DNA of 24,696 nucleotides, taken from assembly GCA_910585935.1 (NCBI GenBank), contig CAJUHN010000024.1, forward strand, positions 1 to 24,696, given 5' to 3'. Made by a program: the position numbers and the translations under genes. The notes below the pieces were generated by a model. It had not been told where the DNA came from. It made no database searches and saw only the letters and a list, made by a program, of their open reading frames with translations. This DNA comes from an uncultured Lachnospiraceae bacterium. GTDB taxonomy: Bacteria; Bacillota; Clostridia; Lachnospirales; Lachnospiraceae. This document shows positions 1 through 8,614 of this stretch, piece by piece (positions within the stretch are counted from its first letter, which is position 1; the number at the start of each line of letters is the position of its first letter).

Positions 1-20
1 CGAATTTAGTACCATTACGT

Positions 21-55
21 CTGGAACGGAGCGAAAGCGCGGCTTCGCTGGAATA
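21..55. repeat. Left copy of a 35-bp hairpin-forming inverted repeat
   Basis: This sequence matches the reverse complement of 24662-24696 at 34 of 35 positions; the single difference is at position 49. Similarity weakens but continues to about position 71. The repeat folds on itself: AGCGAAAGC (30-38) pairs with GCTTCGCT (42-49) with one bulged A and a three-base loop. It is GC-rich inside very AT-rich flanks. It is probably a dispersed palindromic intergenic repeat; a transposon end is less likely because core genes lie between the two copies. Confidence 0.8.
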
Positions 56-326
56 TTTTTTTGCCGACGCGAACCTTCACTCAAAATGTTCCCCTATCTT
101 TTCTCTAATAATAGAAAAAATAAAAGATATATTTTTCGCCAAAAATAAAAAAGTTTTTTTATAATTTAAAAACAGAGTTTCTGAATTAGCAGATATTTCT
201 TACAAATACTTTCTTTTTATTGTTCATTCATAAAATGTTCATAAAATATTTGTATAATAACTTATAAAAGTATTTTTGTGGGCGCTTCGTTAGAAAAATA
301 GATTATAAATAGCAAAGGAGAAAGAA
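56..326. other. AT-rich intergenic region upstream of the HtrA-like gene
   Basis: No reading frame here looks coding. A TATAAT box lies at 253-258, but no good -35 hexamer sits at the usual spacing, so it is only a weak promoter candidate for the gene at 327. The ribosome binding site AAGGAGA lies just before that gene's ATG. Confidence 0.5.
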
Positions 327-1643
327 ATGGCTGGGGAGAAAAAAGAACAGCAAGATGAATTTGCTTTTATTACAGAAAAAGTTATGGAGCAATCAATTAG
401 AAGAAAACGATGGATGATGAGGATATTAGGGACTTTTATATTGGCAATTATTTTTGGAACTACAGCAGCAGTATCCTTTGTTTTGGTGTTGCCTTATATA
501 CAAGCTAAATTCCCAAAGGAGGAAGAGAGAGAATCCATTACTATTCCTAGAGATGAACTGCCTACGATGACACCAATACAAATAGAAGAATCTAATATAA
601 CACAAGAAGAAATATCTACAACAGAGCCTATTATTGATATTGTAGAAAATGTTTTAGCGGAAAGAACACTCACTATAGAAGATTTTAATTCACTTTATGA
701 AGCTATTTATCAAGTTGTGGAAAAGGTGAATCAGTCTATCGTGACAGTGATTTCTGTGGAGAGCGAGATAGATTGGTTCAATAATCCTTATGAATCAAAA
801 GGAGAAACGTCAGGGCTTATTTTTAATAAGACAGACACAGAAATTTTGATTTTGACAGATATAGAGAGTATTCATTCGGCAGATGATATACGAGTGACCT
901 TTGAAAATGGAAAAGAGTGTGGAGCTATTCTCAGAAAGGCAGATATTGTATCTGGAATCGCTATTTTAGCTATCAATACAGAGGAATTTACAACAAAAGA
1001 GTTACAAGCGATCAGTACAGCGGTTTTGGGAAATTCTTATATTACAAAACCGGGGGATATCGCAATAGCAGTCGGAAGTCCATTAGGAGATAATTATTCT
1101 ATGGCGTATGGGGTGATTTCCTCTATAAAAAATATAGTACAAACGACAGATGCGAATTATAAAATATTGAGTACCAATATAGTTGGAAGTAAACAGGGAA
1201 AAGGGTTTTTAATTAATACAAAGGGAGAAGTCATTGGTATTTTAACCAAATTGAGAGAAATAGAGAGCAGAGAACAGATTGTAGAAGCGATTGCAATTTC
1301 TGATATGAAAGGTATTATTGAAAAATTATCGAATGGAATCGCTATCTCTTATTTTGGAATAAAAGGTCAGGAGATAACAACAGAATTAGAAAAAGAAACA
1401 AAAAGACCACAGGGAATCTATGTGACAGAGGCTATTGTCGGATCGCCTGTATATAAGGCAGGAATACAAAGTGGCGATGTTATTGTGGCATTAGGGGAAA
1501 CAGAAGTAAAAACTATGAAAACTTTGCGCAATTTATTGGATAATTATGAGCTGGGCGATGTGATAAAAGTGACAGTTAAAAGACAAGGGAGAGAAGAAGA
1601 AAAGACCATTGTATTTGATGTAATATTAGAAACACAAAAGTAG
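327..1643 (+). CDS. Membrane-anchored HtrA/DegP-like protein, catalytically dead, with C-terminal PDZ domain
   Basis: A 438-residue protein with a charged cytoplasmic N-terminus, one membrane segment (about 33-57), an acidic linker, a trypsin-like HtrA fold (about 120-335) and a PDZ domain (about 340-435). The fold is recognisable from GDIAIAVGSP (243-252), the GVISS strand and KGEVIGI (299-305). Active HtrA needs His in a TNxHV-like motif, Asp before LAVL and Ser in GNSGGPL. Here those places read TDIES (Glu180), SGIAIL (Gly210) and KQGKGFL (Gly291), so all three triad residues appear lost. The PDZ ligand loop region looks intact. The protein may be a scaffold or peptide sensor at the outer membrane face. 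AGGAGA supports the ATG at 327. It is monocistronic with its own terminator. Confidence 0.8.
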   Translation: MAGEKKEQQDEFAFITEKVMEQSIRRKRWMMRILGTFILAIIFGTTAAVSFVLVLPYIQAKFPKEEERESITIPRDELPTMTPIQIEESNITQEEISTTEPIIDIVENVLAERTLTIEDFNSLYEAIYQVVEKVNQSIVTVISVESEIDWFNNPYESKGETSGLIFNKTDTEILILTDIESIHSADDIRVTFENGKECGAILRKADIVSGIAILAINTEEFTTKELQAISTAVLGNSYITKPGDIAIAVGSPLGDNYSMAYGVISSIKNIVQTTDANYKILSTNIVGSKQGKGFLINTKGEVIGILTKLREIESREQIVEAIAISDMKGIIEKLSNGIAISYFGIKGQEITTELEKETKRPQGIYVTEAIVGSPVYKAGIQSGDVIVALGETEVKTMKTLRNLLDNYELGDVIKVTVKRQGREEEKTIVFDVILETQK

Positions 1644-1657
1644 ATGGCGCTGAATGG

Positions 1658-1696
1658 GCTATTGTTTAAAAAGAGAGCAATAGCTTTTTCTTTTTT
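1658..1696 (+). terminator. Rho-independent terminator after the HtrA-like gene
   Basis: GCTATTG (1658-1664) pairs with CAATAGC (1678-1684), followed directly by a T-rich tract (1685-1696). It lies 15 bases after the stop codon of the HtrA-like gene. Confidence 0.8.
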
Positions 1697-1799
1697 AGAG
1701 ATATAAAATGTAATAGTAGTGTGATTTTTGAAAGGGAGATATATATGATAAAAAATAGTAAAATTTATATTAGAAATTTAGAAAAATAAGGGAATTAAG

Positions 1800-1828
1800 T
1801 TGAATTATTTTATAAAATACTATATGAT
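1800..1828 (+). promoter_or_regulatory. Sigma-A type promoter for the yhaM-rlmD unit
   Basis: TTGAAT (1800-1805) and TATGAT (1823-1828) are separated by 17 bases, about 48 bases upstream of the yhaM start. The region between it and the preceding terminator holds no gene. Confidence 0.6.
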
Positions 1829-1875
1829 AATAAAGAAGAATAGAAAGGTATGCCATATGGCAATAAGGTGTTAAT

Positions 1876-2826
1876 ATGAGATTTATTAAAGATTTAAATG
1901 ATGGAGATAGAGTGTTAGATGTATATCTTTGCAAATATAAACAGTCAGCAGTGACTAAGAATGGAAAGACATATGAAAATGTGATTTTACAGGATAAAAC
2001 GGGTACATTAGATGCGAAGATTTGGGAACCTAACTCTTTAGGAATAGATGAATTTGAAGCTATGGATTATGTGGAGGTCACAGGAGAAGTCACTACTTTT
2101 AATGGAACTCTTCAGCTTAATATTAAGCGTATTCGTAAAATAGATGCAGAACGGTGTAACCAGAGGGATTTTTTGCCATGCAGTGAGAAGAATATTGAGG
2201 AAATGTATCAGGAATTATTGGGATTTATCAAGAAGATTAAAAATCCATATATGGCGAAATTAGTAAATAGCTTTTTTGTAGAAGATGAACAATTTATTAA
2301 AAGATTTCAATATCATTCCGCTGCAAAGACAGTACATCACGGATTTATCGGAGGGCTTTTAGAGCATACATTAGGTGTGACAAAGTTATGTGATTATTTT
2401 GTGAAGAATTATCCTATGTTACAGTATGATCTGTTGATTCCGGCTGCGTTATTTCATGATATCGGAAAGATGTGGGAAATTTCTACATTTCCAGAAAATG
2501 ATTATACAGATGATGGTCAATTATTAGGACATATTGCGATTGGATATGAGATGGTAGGGAATAGAATAAAGACGATTGAAGGTTTTCCCACTAGAACAGC
2601 AAGTGAATTAAAACATTGTATTTTATCCCATCATGGAGAGTTAGAATATGGTTCTCCTAAGAAGCCGGCTTTAATAGAAGCTATGGCACTGAATTTCGCA
2701 GATATCGCAGATGATAAATTGGAGATGATGACAGAACTGTTGAATGCAGCGAAGGACAATAATGATTGGCTTGGTTTCAATCGGTTTGCTGATTCTAATA
2801 TACGTAAGACAACGAAAATGGAATGA
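1876..2826 (+). CDS. yhaM: YhaM-type 3'-5' exoribonuclease (OB fold plus HD domain)
   Basis: A 316-residue cytoplasmic nuclease close to the usual length of YhaM, which trims RNA and some DNA from the 3' end using divalent metal. The N-terminal OB-fold (about 1-90) shows the typical start RFIKDLNDGD and the strand pattern ending VEVTGEV. The C-terminal HD domain (about 150-300) carries H164 in GGLLEHTLGV, the H194-D195 pair in LFHDIGK, H252-H253 in LSHHGE and D276 in NFADIADD, giving a complete metal-binding set. AAGGTG precedes the ATG. rlmD begins only 20 bases downstream, so the two probably share a transcript. Family assignment is from motifs; substrate is inferred from the family. Confidence 0.88.
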   Translation: MRFIKDLNDGDRVLDVYLCKYKQSAVTKNGKTYENVILQDKTGTLDAKIWEPNSLGIDEFEAMDYVEVTGEVTTFNGTLQLNIKRIRKIDAERCNQRDFLPCSEKNIEEMYQELLGFIKKIKNPYMAKLVNSFFVEDEQFIKRFQYHSAAKTVHHGFIGGLLEHTLGVTKLCDYFVKNYPMLQYDLLIPAALFHDIGKMWEISTFPENDYTDDGQLLGHIAIGYEMVGNRIKTIEGFPTRTASELKHCILSHHGELEYGSPKKPALIEAMALNFADIADDKLEMMTELLNAAKDNNDWLGFNRFADSNIRKTTKME

Positions 2827-2846
2827 TGGAAATAGGAAAATAGAAT

Positions 2847-4223
2847 ATGGATAGAGTGGAGAAAAATGATATCGTAGTAGTGGATATTTTAGATATGAAC
2901 CAAGATGGAGAAGGCGTTGGAAAGGTGAATGGATATCCATTATTTATTAAGGATACTGTGATCGGGGATAAAGCAGAAGTAAAAGTGATAAAGGCTTTAA
3001 AATCATTTGGATATGGAAGACTTATGAGAATTATTGAGCCTTCTTCAGACAGGATACAACCTCGCTGTGCGGTGGCGAAACAGTGTGGAGGATGCCAATT
3101 ACAGGCATATGCTTATGAGAAACAACTGATCTTTAAAGAAAATAAAATACGCAATCATTTAGAGAGAATTGGAAAGATTAAGGATTATGTGCTAGAACCT
3201 ATTGTGGGCATGGAAGAACCTTGGAGATATCGGAATAAAGCTCAATTTCCTGTGGGAAGGAATAAAAATGGAGAAATTGCAATTGGATTCTATGCAGGGA
3301 GAACACATAGTATTATTGAAAATGAAGATTGCTATTTAGGAGAAGAAATCAATAGTGAGATTTTAAAATCTGTGAAAGAGTATATGGAAGAGAATGGTGT
3401 GTCGCCTTATGATGAAGCGGCACATCAGGGCTTTGTGCGCCATATTTTAATCCGAAGAGGACATTATACAAGAGAGATTTTAGTCTGTATAGTCATAAAT
3501 GGAAGAAAGCTGCCTTATAAAGAGCGATTAGTGGAAAAGCTTTTGAAGTTTAAAAAAGATGGATTGAAAAGTATTACCTTGAATTATAATGAGGAAAAGA
3601 CAAATGTTATTCTAGGAACAGAGTTAGAGGTTTTATGGGGGACAGATTTTATTACGGATATGATTGGTGGGATCACATTTCAAATCTCACCAATGTCTTT
3701 TTATCAAGTGAATATAGAACAGACAGAGAAGTTATATAAAAAGGTACTGGAATTTGCAGACCTCACAGGAAAGGAAACAGTTTGGGATCTTTATTGTGGT
3801 ATCGGCACAATTTCATTATTTTTGGCACAGAAGGCGAAAAAGGTATATGGAGTGGAGATTGTGCCAGCAGCAGTACAAAATGCCAGAGAGAACGCGAAAA
3901 GGAATGGAATACAGAATGTGGAGTTTTTTCTGGGGGCATCGGAAGAAGTACTGCCTGAGTGGTATGAAAAGAAAAAAGAGAAAATAGATATCATAGTAGT
4001 AGATCCTCCTAGAAAGGGTTGTGAAAGAGAGTTATTAAAAACCATAGTGAAGATGAAACCAGAGAAAATAGTGTATGTTTCCTGCGATTCAGCGACATTA
4101 GCGAGAGATTTAAGGATATTAGAAGAGGAAGGATATAAGACAGAAAGGGTACAAGGATTTGATTTATTTAGTCAGACAGTGCATGTAGAGTCAGTAATAA
4201 TGATGCAGCTTGTGGGAAAATGA
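2847..4223 (+). CDS. rlmD: 23S rRNA (uracil-C5)-methyltransferase, RlmD/RlmCD type
   Basis: A 458-residue SAM-dependent RNA methyltransferase of the RumA/TrmA family that makes 5-methyluridine in 23S rRNA. It has an N-terminal TRAM domain (about 5-62), an iron-sulphur cluster site C74-x5-C80-GGC83 with the fourth Cys at C162, a central fold, and a Rossmann methyltransferase domain with DLYCGIGT (314-321), VDPPRKG (385-391) and the catalytic Cys413 in YVSCDSATLARDL. All catalytic and cluster residues are present. In Gram-positive bacteria one enzyme (RlmCD) can modify two positions, so the exact site cannot be read from sequence. It is the last gene of the unit and is followed by a terminator. 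Confidence 0.92.
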   Translation: MDRVEKNDIVVVDILDMNQDGEGVGKVNGYPLFIKDTVIGDKAEVKVIKALKSFGYGRLMRIIEPSSDRIQPRCAVAKQCGGCQLQAYAYEKQLIFKENKIRNHLERIGKIKDYVLEPIVGMEEPWRYRNKAQFPVGRNKNGEIAIGFYAGRTHSIIENEDCYLGEEINSEILKSVKEYMEENGVSPYDEAAHQGFVRHILIRRGHYTREILVCIVINGRKLPYKERLVEKLLKFKKDGLKSITLNYNEEKTNVILGTELEVLWGTDFITDMIGGITFQISPMSFYQVNIEQTEKLYKKVLEFADLTGKETVWDLYCGIGTISLFLAQKAKKVYGVEIVPAAVQNARENAKRNGIQNVEFFLGASEEVLPEWYEKKKEKIDIIVVDPPRKGCERELLKTIVKMKPEKIVYVSCDSATLARDLRILEEEGYKTERVQGFDLFSQTVHVESVIMMQLVGK

Positions 4224-4238
4224 ATAATTTGGCACTAA

Positions 4239-4260
4239 AAACCACAACATCTTGTGGTTT
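4239..4260 (+). other. Perfect 9-bp hairpin just downstream of rlmD
   Basis: AAACCACAA (4239-4247) and TTGTGGTTT (4252-4260) form a 9-bp stem with a CATC loop. It has no T-tract of its own and abuts the next hairpin, so the pair may act together in 3'-end formation. Confidence 0.6.
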
Positions 4261-4309
4261 GAGGACGAAAATTGGCGAAAAATCCAACCAATTTTTGCCC
4301 TCTTTTTTT
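4261..4309 (+). terminator. Rho-independent terminator of the rlmD unit
   Basis: The arm at 4261-4275 pairs with 4288-4302 over 15 positions with one mismatch and one G-U pair. Seven T residues follow at 4303-4309. It marks the right edge of the conserved chromosomal block. Confidence 0.8.
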
Positions 4310-4423
4310 GCCCGATTTTATAGATGCAAGTGCTCGTCTAACGACGATCACGGGTGAAAATCACTTTGAGGCAGAATTTGGAGAAAAAATGATGAAAAAT
4401 GCGAAAAGGAGGTGAGGTAAAAA

Positions 4424-4999
4424 ATGGAGAAGAAACAACACCCAAGCTATGGGATGATTCAGCTTGCGAGATCATCGATTGGAGGAACCGGTACGGCGCT
4501 GTTTGGCAGTTCGATTATGCACACCGATGTTATCTGGCTGACCATCTCAAATGGATTTATGGAGCGGGAGGACAGTCAGGACAGGTACTATGTAAAGACC
4601 AGCAGGAAAAACTGTATCGTAGAGGTGGATATGTCCTACACTCAGTTTGCGGAAGCGATTACATCACTGAACATGGGTGATGGCGTTCCGGTGACGATCA
4701 CAAACATCGGAGGGTAGCCTGTTCCAAAGTGTCCTTACGAGGATAAACAAAAAATAATGAGGAGGGAGGTCGAGGATACTGCGGATGATATCGCCCGAAA
4801 GCTGGTAAAAGAAGCGGCGGAAGTAAAGAAACTGCTTGATGAAAAGCGTGTGCTGAGTAAGAGTGACAGAGAGTGGATTGTGAATGTACTCAAGGGTGTA
4901 GGTCGGAAACTGAGCAATGATATTCCGTTTCTGAATGATTTATTTTTGGAACAGATGGACAAAACTGTGGCTGAGGCGAAGGGAGAGTTTGAAAGCTGA
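4424..4999 (+). pseudogene. Phage/ICE-type small protein of unknown function, interrupted by an in-frame TAG
   Basis: The frame from ATG 4424 runs 97 codons to TAG at 4715-4717, then stays open in the same frame to TGA at 4997-4999. The N-terminal part (GMIQLAR, LFGSSIMHTD, VEVDMSYTQFAEAIT, MGDGVPVTI) resembles a short protein I associate with phage and conjugative elements. The C-terminal part (residues from about 113) is a charged coiled-coil stretch with KSDREWIVNVLKG and LEQMDKTVAEAKGE. Only together do they give the length I would expect. AAGGAGGTGA, a near-perfect Shine-Dalgarno, precedes ATG 4424; the ATG at 4757 has none. Base composition is foreign: 33 of 60 bases at 4441-4500 are G or C, against 19 of 60 at 5281-5340. 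Confidence 0.65.
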
Positions 5000-5036
5000 G
5001 ATGGGGAAGGTTCTGTTAGACAGTGAGGAGAGAAGT

Positions 5037-5150
5037 ATGAATTTTTTAATAATACTGGTACTGAGATATATGACTTTTATGCTTGCACTTTTTCTGATTG
5101 GTGTAGTTATGTATTATTTTTTTGATATGAAGGATAGATATCCGATTTAA
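5037..5150 (+). CDS. Small single-span membrane protein
   Basis: A 37-residue ORF from ATG 5037, preceded at good spacing by GAGGAGAG. The product is almost entirely one hydrophobic helix (residues 2-28, LIILVLRYMTFMLALFLIGV) followed by a short charged tail. An earlier in-frame ATG at 5001 gives 49 residues but has a poorer ribosome site. It follows the previous reading frame by 37 bases and may share its transcript. I do not recognise a family. The good ribosome site and clean hydrophobicity support it being real. Confidence 0.5.
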   Translation: MNFLIILVLRYMTFMLALFLIGVVMYYFFDMKDRYPI

Positions 5151-5248
5151 TTATTATAAATATATGAATATACTCACATTTTATGGTAAAGAATGCTAAT
5201 TTATGATATGATATTACATATAATTAATCGTAATTCCAAAAGGAGTAT

Positions 5249-6991
5249 ATGATGAGTAGACTAGATTCTGGCAGGAATATTTTGGATGATAATGCAATTG
5301 TCGCAGCAATAAAGAAGTATGTGGACGAATATTTATATGATTACGCTGTTATGATAGATGGCACATGGGGATGTAGTAAAACTTATTTTGTTTTAAAAAA
5401 ATTAATAGTAGAATTAAAAGAGCATGAAGAGAAAAAGGTGAAATCGATTAAAGGATATAAAAAGCACAATGTAATCTATATTTCTCTTTATGGTGTAAAA
5501 TCAATTGAGGATATTTCCAAAAAATTATACATAGAAGCGTATTTTGGAAAAACGGAAAAATTGGGAAATGTGTTAAAGAAGGGAGCTGATGTGGTATCTT
5601 CTTTAGTACCGATTGCACTAGAAGTTGCAAAACCTTTTGCTAGAAATGTTGAATTGGAACAGCAGGATATTAGCAGTGTAATAGAGAGTTTCCTGCCAAT
5701 AAAAAATAGTATATTAATTTTCGATGATCTGGAGAGATGAGATTGTTCAATCAATAAGATTTTAGGATACATCAATTCTTTTGTGGAACACGAGAAAATG
5801 AAAGTAATTATAGTAGCGAATCAGGATGAAATAAGTAAAAGTGTTACTGAGAAAGGCAGGGAGTTGCAGTATCTTGTTGCATCGGATGGAAGGGAAATTG
5901 TTTTTGAATCAAAAAGTAAACAAGATGAAATTTTAGAATATTATAGATTAGGAAATGAAAATTCTAATAAGGGAGAACAAAAAGAATCAATTTCTGTTGA
6001 GGAACTGACAGAACGGGTGGACAGATTGTTTGGCAGAAATCTGACTTATGAAAAAATAAGGGAAAAATTGATAGGTATTACATTATACTTTTATCCAGAC
6101 TTGGAGAAAATAATTCAGGCACTAATTCATAAGTCGTCTATTAATATTAATTTAAAGAACTTATTAAGAAATAATGTAGATTTTTTTGTTAAATATATGG
6201 ATGATGTGAATCATTTAAATTTGAGAACTTTTCAGTTTTTCCTTTCAAAAATAGAACATTTATACAATATCATTATTGAAATTGAAAATCAGGCGCAGGC
6301 TGCTTTTTTCAATTACATACTTCATTATTGTTTTAAAATATGTGTGAATCATAGAGCAGGAAATTTATTATATTGCTGGGAACGAAATCAGGAATATGGG
6401 AATATAAAGTTTAGTAAATTGGATATATTTGGTTCTTCATTGGCTTTCCGATTTGTTGATGATTTTGTAGTAGACAGCATTCTTGATAGTAAACGTGTGC
6501 AAAGAATGATGGAGGTGTATGAGGCAGAATTTTTTCTGTCGAAAAGCGAATATGAAATGCCTTTTCGTAAGTTAGAAAGTTCTTGGTATATTCTACAGGA
6601 TAGGGAAATTGAAAAATATTTAGAAGAAACCCTAGATGGACTCTCTAAGAATGAGTATAAAATAGTTGAATATACAAGGATGATTCCATTAATGCTGCGG
6701 TTAGATATTGATTATCTGATTTCTAAAGTGCGGAAGTCTGTAGCTAAAGATATATACGATTTTCGAACATGTATTTTTCGGGTTTATGACTATCAGTTTA
6801 TACATGGTGTGTTAGATCAGGAAAGAGGAGAGGTAGAAAAGTTGTTACAGGGCATAATGAATTGTAATCAAAATGATTATGATAAAATTAAGCGCAGGCA
6901 GTTGGATTGGTTGACGGAGGCATTAAATAAGGTACTTAGTCAGTATATGAGCTTACAGCAACAGTCTCCAGCAGATTCAGGAAACACATGA
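5249..6991 (+). pseudogene. KAP-like P-loop NTPase interrupted by an in-frame TGA after Walker B
   Basis: One frame runs from 5249 to 6991 (581 codons including stops) with a single TGA at 5738-5740. The first part has a Walker A-like loop GTWGCSKTY (residues 38-46), in which the usual second-to-last Gly is Ser, and Walker B ILIFDDLER (155-163) right before the stop. The second part resumes in frame with DCSINKILGYINSFVEH and a sensor-like strand VIIVANQDEI, then a long helical C-terminal region with no motif I recognise. KAP-type NTPases often carry Cys after DDLER, so the stop probably replaces TGT or TGC by one third-position change. AAAGGAG precedes ATG 5249/5252. Proteins of this class often sit in defence islands; the role here is unknown. 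Confidence 0.75.
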
Positions 6992-7042
6992 TGTATCATT
7001 CGAGGTTAATTTGGAACAGTGATTACTATGGACGAATAGTCA

Positions 7043-7201
7043 TTGTCATACAAAGTAATAGTCAGTCAAATCATAGATGACAGTTGGGATGAACAGGTGT
7101 GGATTGAGCCATACACTACTTGTCTTGATTGTGGTAAACTGATATCACGTCGTAATGATGGAGGAAATGGGTTTTGTATAGATTGTGTAGGGGAACATTA
7201 A
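7043..7201 (+). CDS. Small zinc-ribbon-like protein, possible
   Basis: From a possible TTG start at 7043 this frame gives 52 residues ending at TAA 7199-7201. It contains two CxxC knuckles, CLDC and CIDC, separated by 18 residues, the pattern of a small zinc ribbon (TCLDCGKLISRRNDGGNGFC). No good ribosome site precedes the TTG and there is no ATG, so it may be a small gene, or the tail of a larger lost gene. The Cys spacing is the main reason to keep it. No function can be assigned. Confidence 0.35.
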   Translation: MSYKVIVSQIIDDSWDEQVWIEPYTTCLDCGKLISRRNDGGNGFCIDCVGEH

Positions 7202-7238
7202 ATGGACAATACTCAATAAAGTTTTACAGTTATGAATT

Positions 7239-7267
7239 TTGCTAATATTCATTAGATATAGTATAAT
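7239..7267 (+). promoter_or_regulatory. Sigma-A type promoter for the GNAT pair
   Basis: TTGCTA (7239-7244) and TATAAT (7262-7267) are spaced by 17 bases and lie 59 bases before the ATG at 7326. Confidence 0.65.
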
Positions 7268-7325
7268 AATTATCGTGGAATATATTGATTTGATTATGGT
7301 AAAATTATTATAGAAGGGATAACTT

Positions 7326-7847
7326 ATGGAAGTTGATATATTGATAGATACACTGACTAATTGTTTAGTATGTGCTGAAACAGGAGAGAAATACGATACG
7401 GAGTATCGTCAGGTGTCCAGAACGATTACGAAACAGGATGCAAATGAATTAAGGGAACAAGGATGGAAGTTTGATTGGAGTATTCCTCATCAGAATGGGT
7501 ATGAAGTATATGAATTGTTATTAGAGAACAATGATGAAGTGCAAGGGATGATTGCATTGAAGCATATCAGAGAACAATATTATACTCATGTAGATATAGT
7601 AGAAGCGGCACCAGATAATATAGGGAGAACAGGAAGGTATAAAGGAGTAGGTGCTCATTTATTCGCAATTGCTTGTAAACTAAGTTGGGATGCAGGAAAT
7701 GAAGGATATGTACAGTTTACTGCAAAGACAGATTTAGTATCACACTACATGAAGGAATTAGGGGCAAAAATGATAGATTGGCATACGCTATATATTGACT
7801 CATACGGTGCCATTACATTGATCAACAAATATTTTAAGGAAGGGTGA
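7326..7847 (+). CDS. GNAT-like acetyltransferase
   Basis: A 173-residue protein of normal GNAT size. The acetyl-CoA pyrophosphate loop (motif A) is visible as GRYKGVGAHLFAIACKLS (about 102-119), matching R/Q-x-x-G-x-G/A, after a strand that could be beta4 (VDIVEAAPDN). The C-terminal YMKELGAKM is typical of the end of the fold. AGAAGGG precedes the ATG, and a promoter lies at 7239-7267. It overlaps the next gene's GTG by four bases or precedes its ATG by five, so the pair is probably translationally coupled. The substrate is unknown. GNAT toxins pair with small antitoxins, but those are usually upstream RHH proteins, unlike this partner. It looks intact inside a decayed region. Confidence 0.7.
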   Translation: MEVDILIDTLTNCLVCAETGEKYDTEYRQVSRTITKQDANELREQGWKFDWSIPHQNGYEVYELLLENNDEVQGMIALKHIREQYYTHVDIVEAAPDNIGRTGRYKGVGAHLFAIACKLSWDAGNEGYVQFTAKTDLVSHYMKELGAKMIDWHTLYIDSYGAITLINKYFKEG

Positions 7848-7852
7848 ATGAC

Positions 7853-8041
7853 ATGATCGTAGCAGAGAGGAAGCAAAAAACTATTATAGATAAATTCGAT
7901 AGATTTGGCGAAAGAATGCCAGATGGAAGATTAACAGCACCTTCAGACGGAAAAGTGTATCGTTTAAGAGAAGCGATACTGCTATCTAAACAACTTGGGA
8001 GACCGTTGTCGCAGGAAGAAATGAAAGAATTTGAAGTATAA
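7853..8041 (+). CDS. Small partner protein of the GNAT gene, unknown function
   Basis: A basic, mostly helical protein of 62 residues from ATG 7853. A GTG at 7844 would give 65 residues and overlap the upstream stop as GTGA. The ATG is preferred because AAGGAAGGG ends about eight bases before it. The product has a charged N-terminal helix (VAERKQKTIIDKFDRFGER) and the segment DGKVYRLREAILLSKQLGR. I do not recognise the family. Tight coupling to the GNAT gene and a shared strong terminator say the two form a unit; an immunity or adaptor role is speculation. Confidence 0.6.
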   Translation: MIVAERKQKTIIDKFDRFGERMPDGRLTAPSDGKVYRLREAILLSKQLGRPLSQEEMKEFEV

Positions 8042-8055
8042 TGGTTGGAATAATA

Positions 8056-8100
8056 CCTGCAAATCACTATAAGATTTGCAGGCTTTCTTCTGCCCATTTT
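8056..8100 (+). terminator. Terminator of the GNAT pair
   Basis: CCTGCAAATC (8056-8065) and GATTTGCAGG (8073-8082) form a perfect 10-bp stem with a seven-base loop, followed by a pyrimidine-rich tract and TTTTTT. Confidence 0.85.
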
Positions 8101-8614
8101 TTCATTAAATAATATCTATTTAAAAGTGGAAAGCTATAGAGCAGTAAATAACAGGTAAAGTATGTACTATAGCAAAAAGCAGGTTTCTAATCACGATGAA
8201 GTTAATCATTGGCTTGTCTAAAAAACAATTCTTAATTTGGGGACAAACATAGAGGTAAATATGTGCCACTCATTATAGGTTTTGGGAGGAATTAAAGCGC
8301 TATTTTATAGCTTATATTTACCAAGCAGGTCAAGGCAAGTGCATCTTTATTCCCCACTCACAGCATGTGGAGTGCGTCACATTACTACATCGGGCAGATT
8401 TGTAGAAATCCTTGAGTTTACGCACTTTGCGAGTATTTTCAGGTTCAATAAAACTGACGGAATCGGCAAAGAAAAGGAACTTTTTCACGATGTAAAAATG
8501 TCTGTAGTGATGGAACTTGTATGAGTATACATATTTATCTGATGTTCATAAATGAGAAGAACAGACAGATAAATTACATCAAAATTCATTAACAATCGAA
8601 TAGAGAAAAAGTCG
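8101..8614. other. Non-coding or degenerate stretch between the GNAT pair and the ParB remnant
   Basis: No convincing gene is seen. The longest plus-strand frame (8282-8524, 80 codons) lacks a recognisable fold or ribosome site, though HDVKMSVVMELV and KYVPLIIGFGRN look like scraps of former coding sequence in different frames. It is probably decayed mobile-element DNA. Confidence 0.45.

Noticed and set aside
5738..5740. Selenocysteine codon in the KAP-like protein
   Set aside because: The position suits Cys, but no convincing SECIS hairpin was seen, the neighbouring genes are also broken, and KAP-type NTPases are not known selenoproteins.
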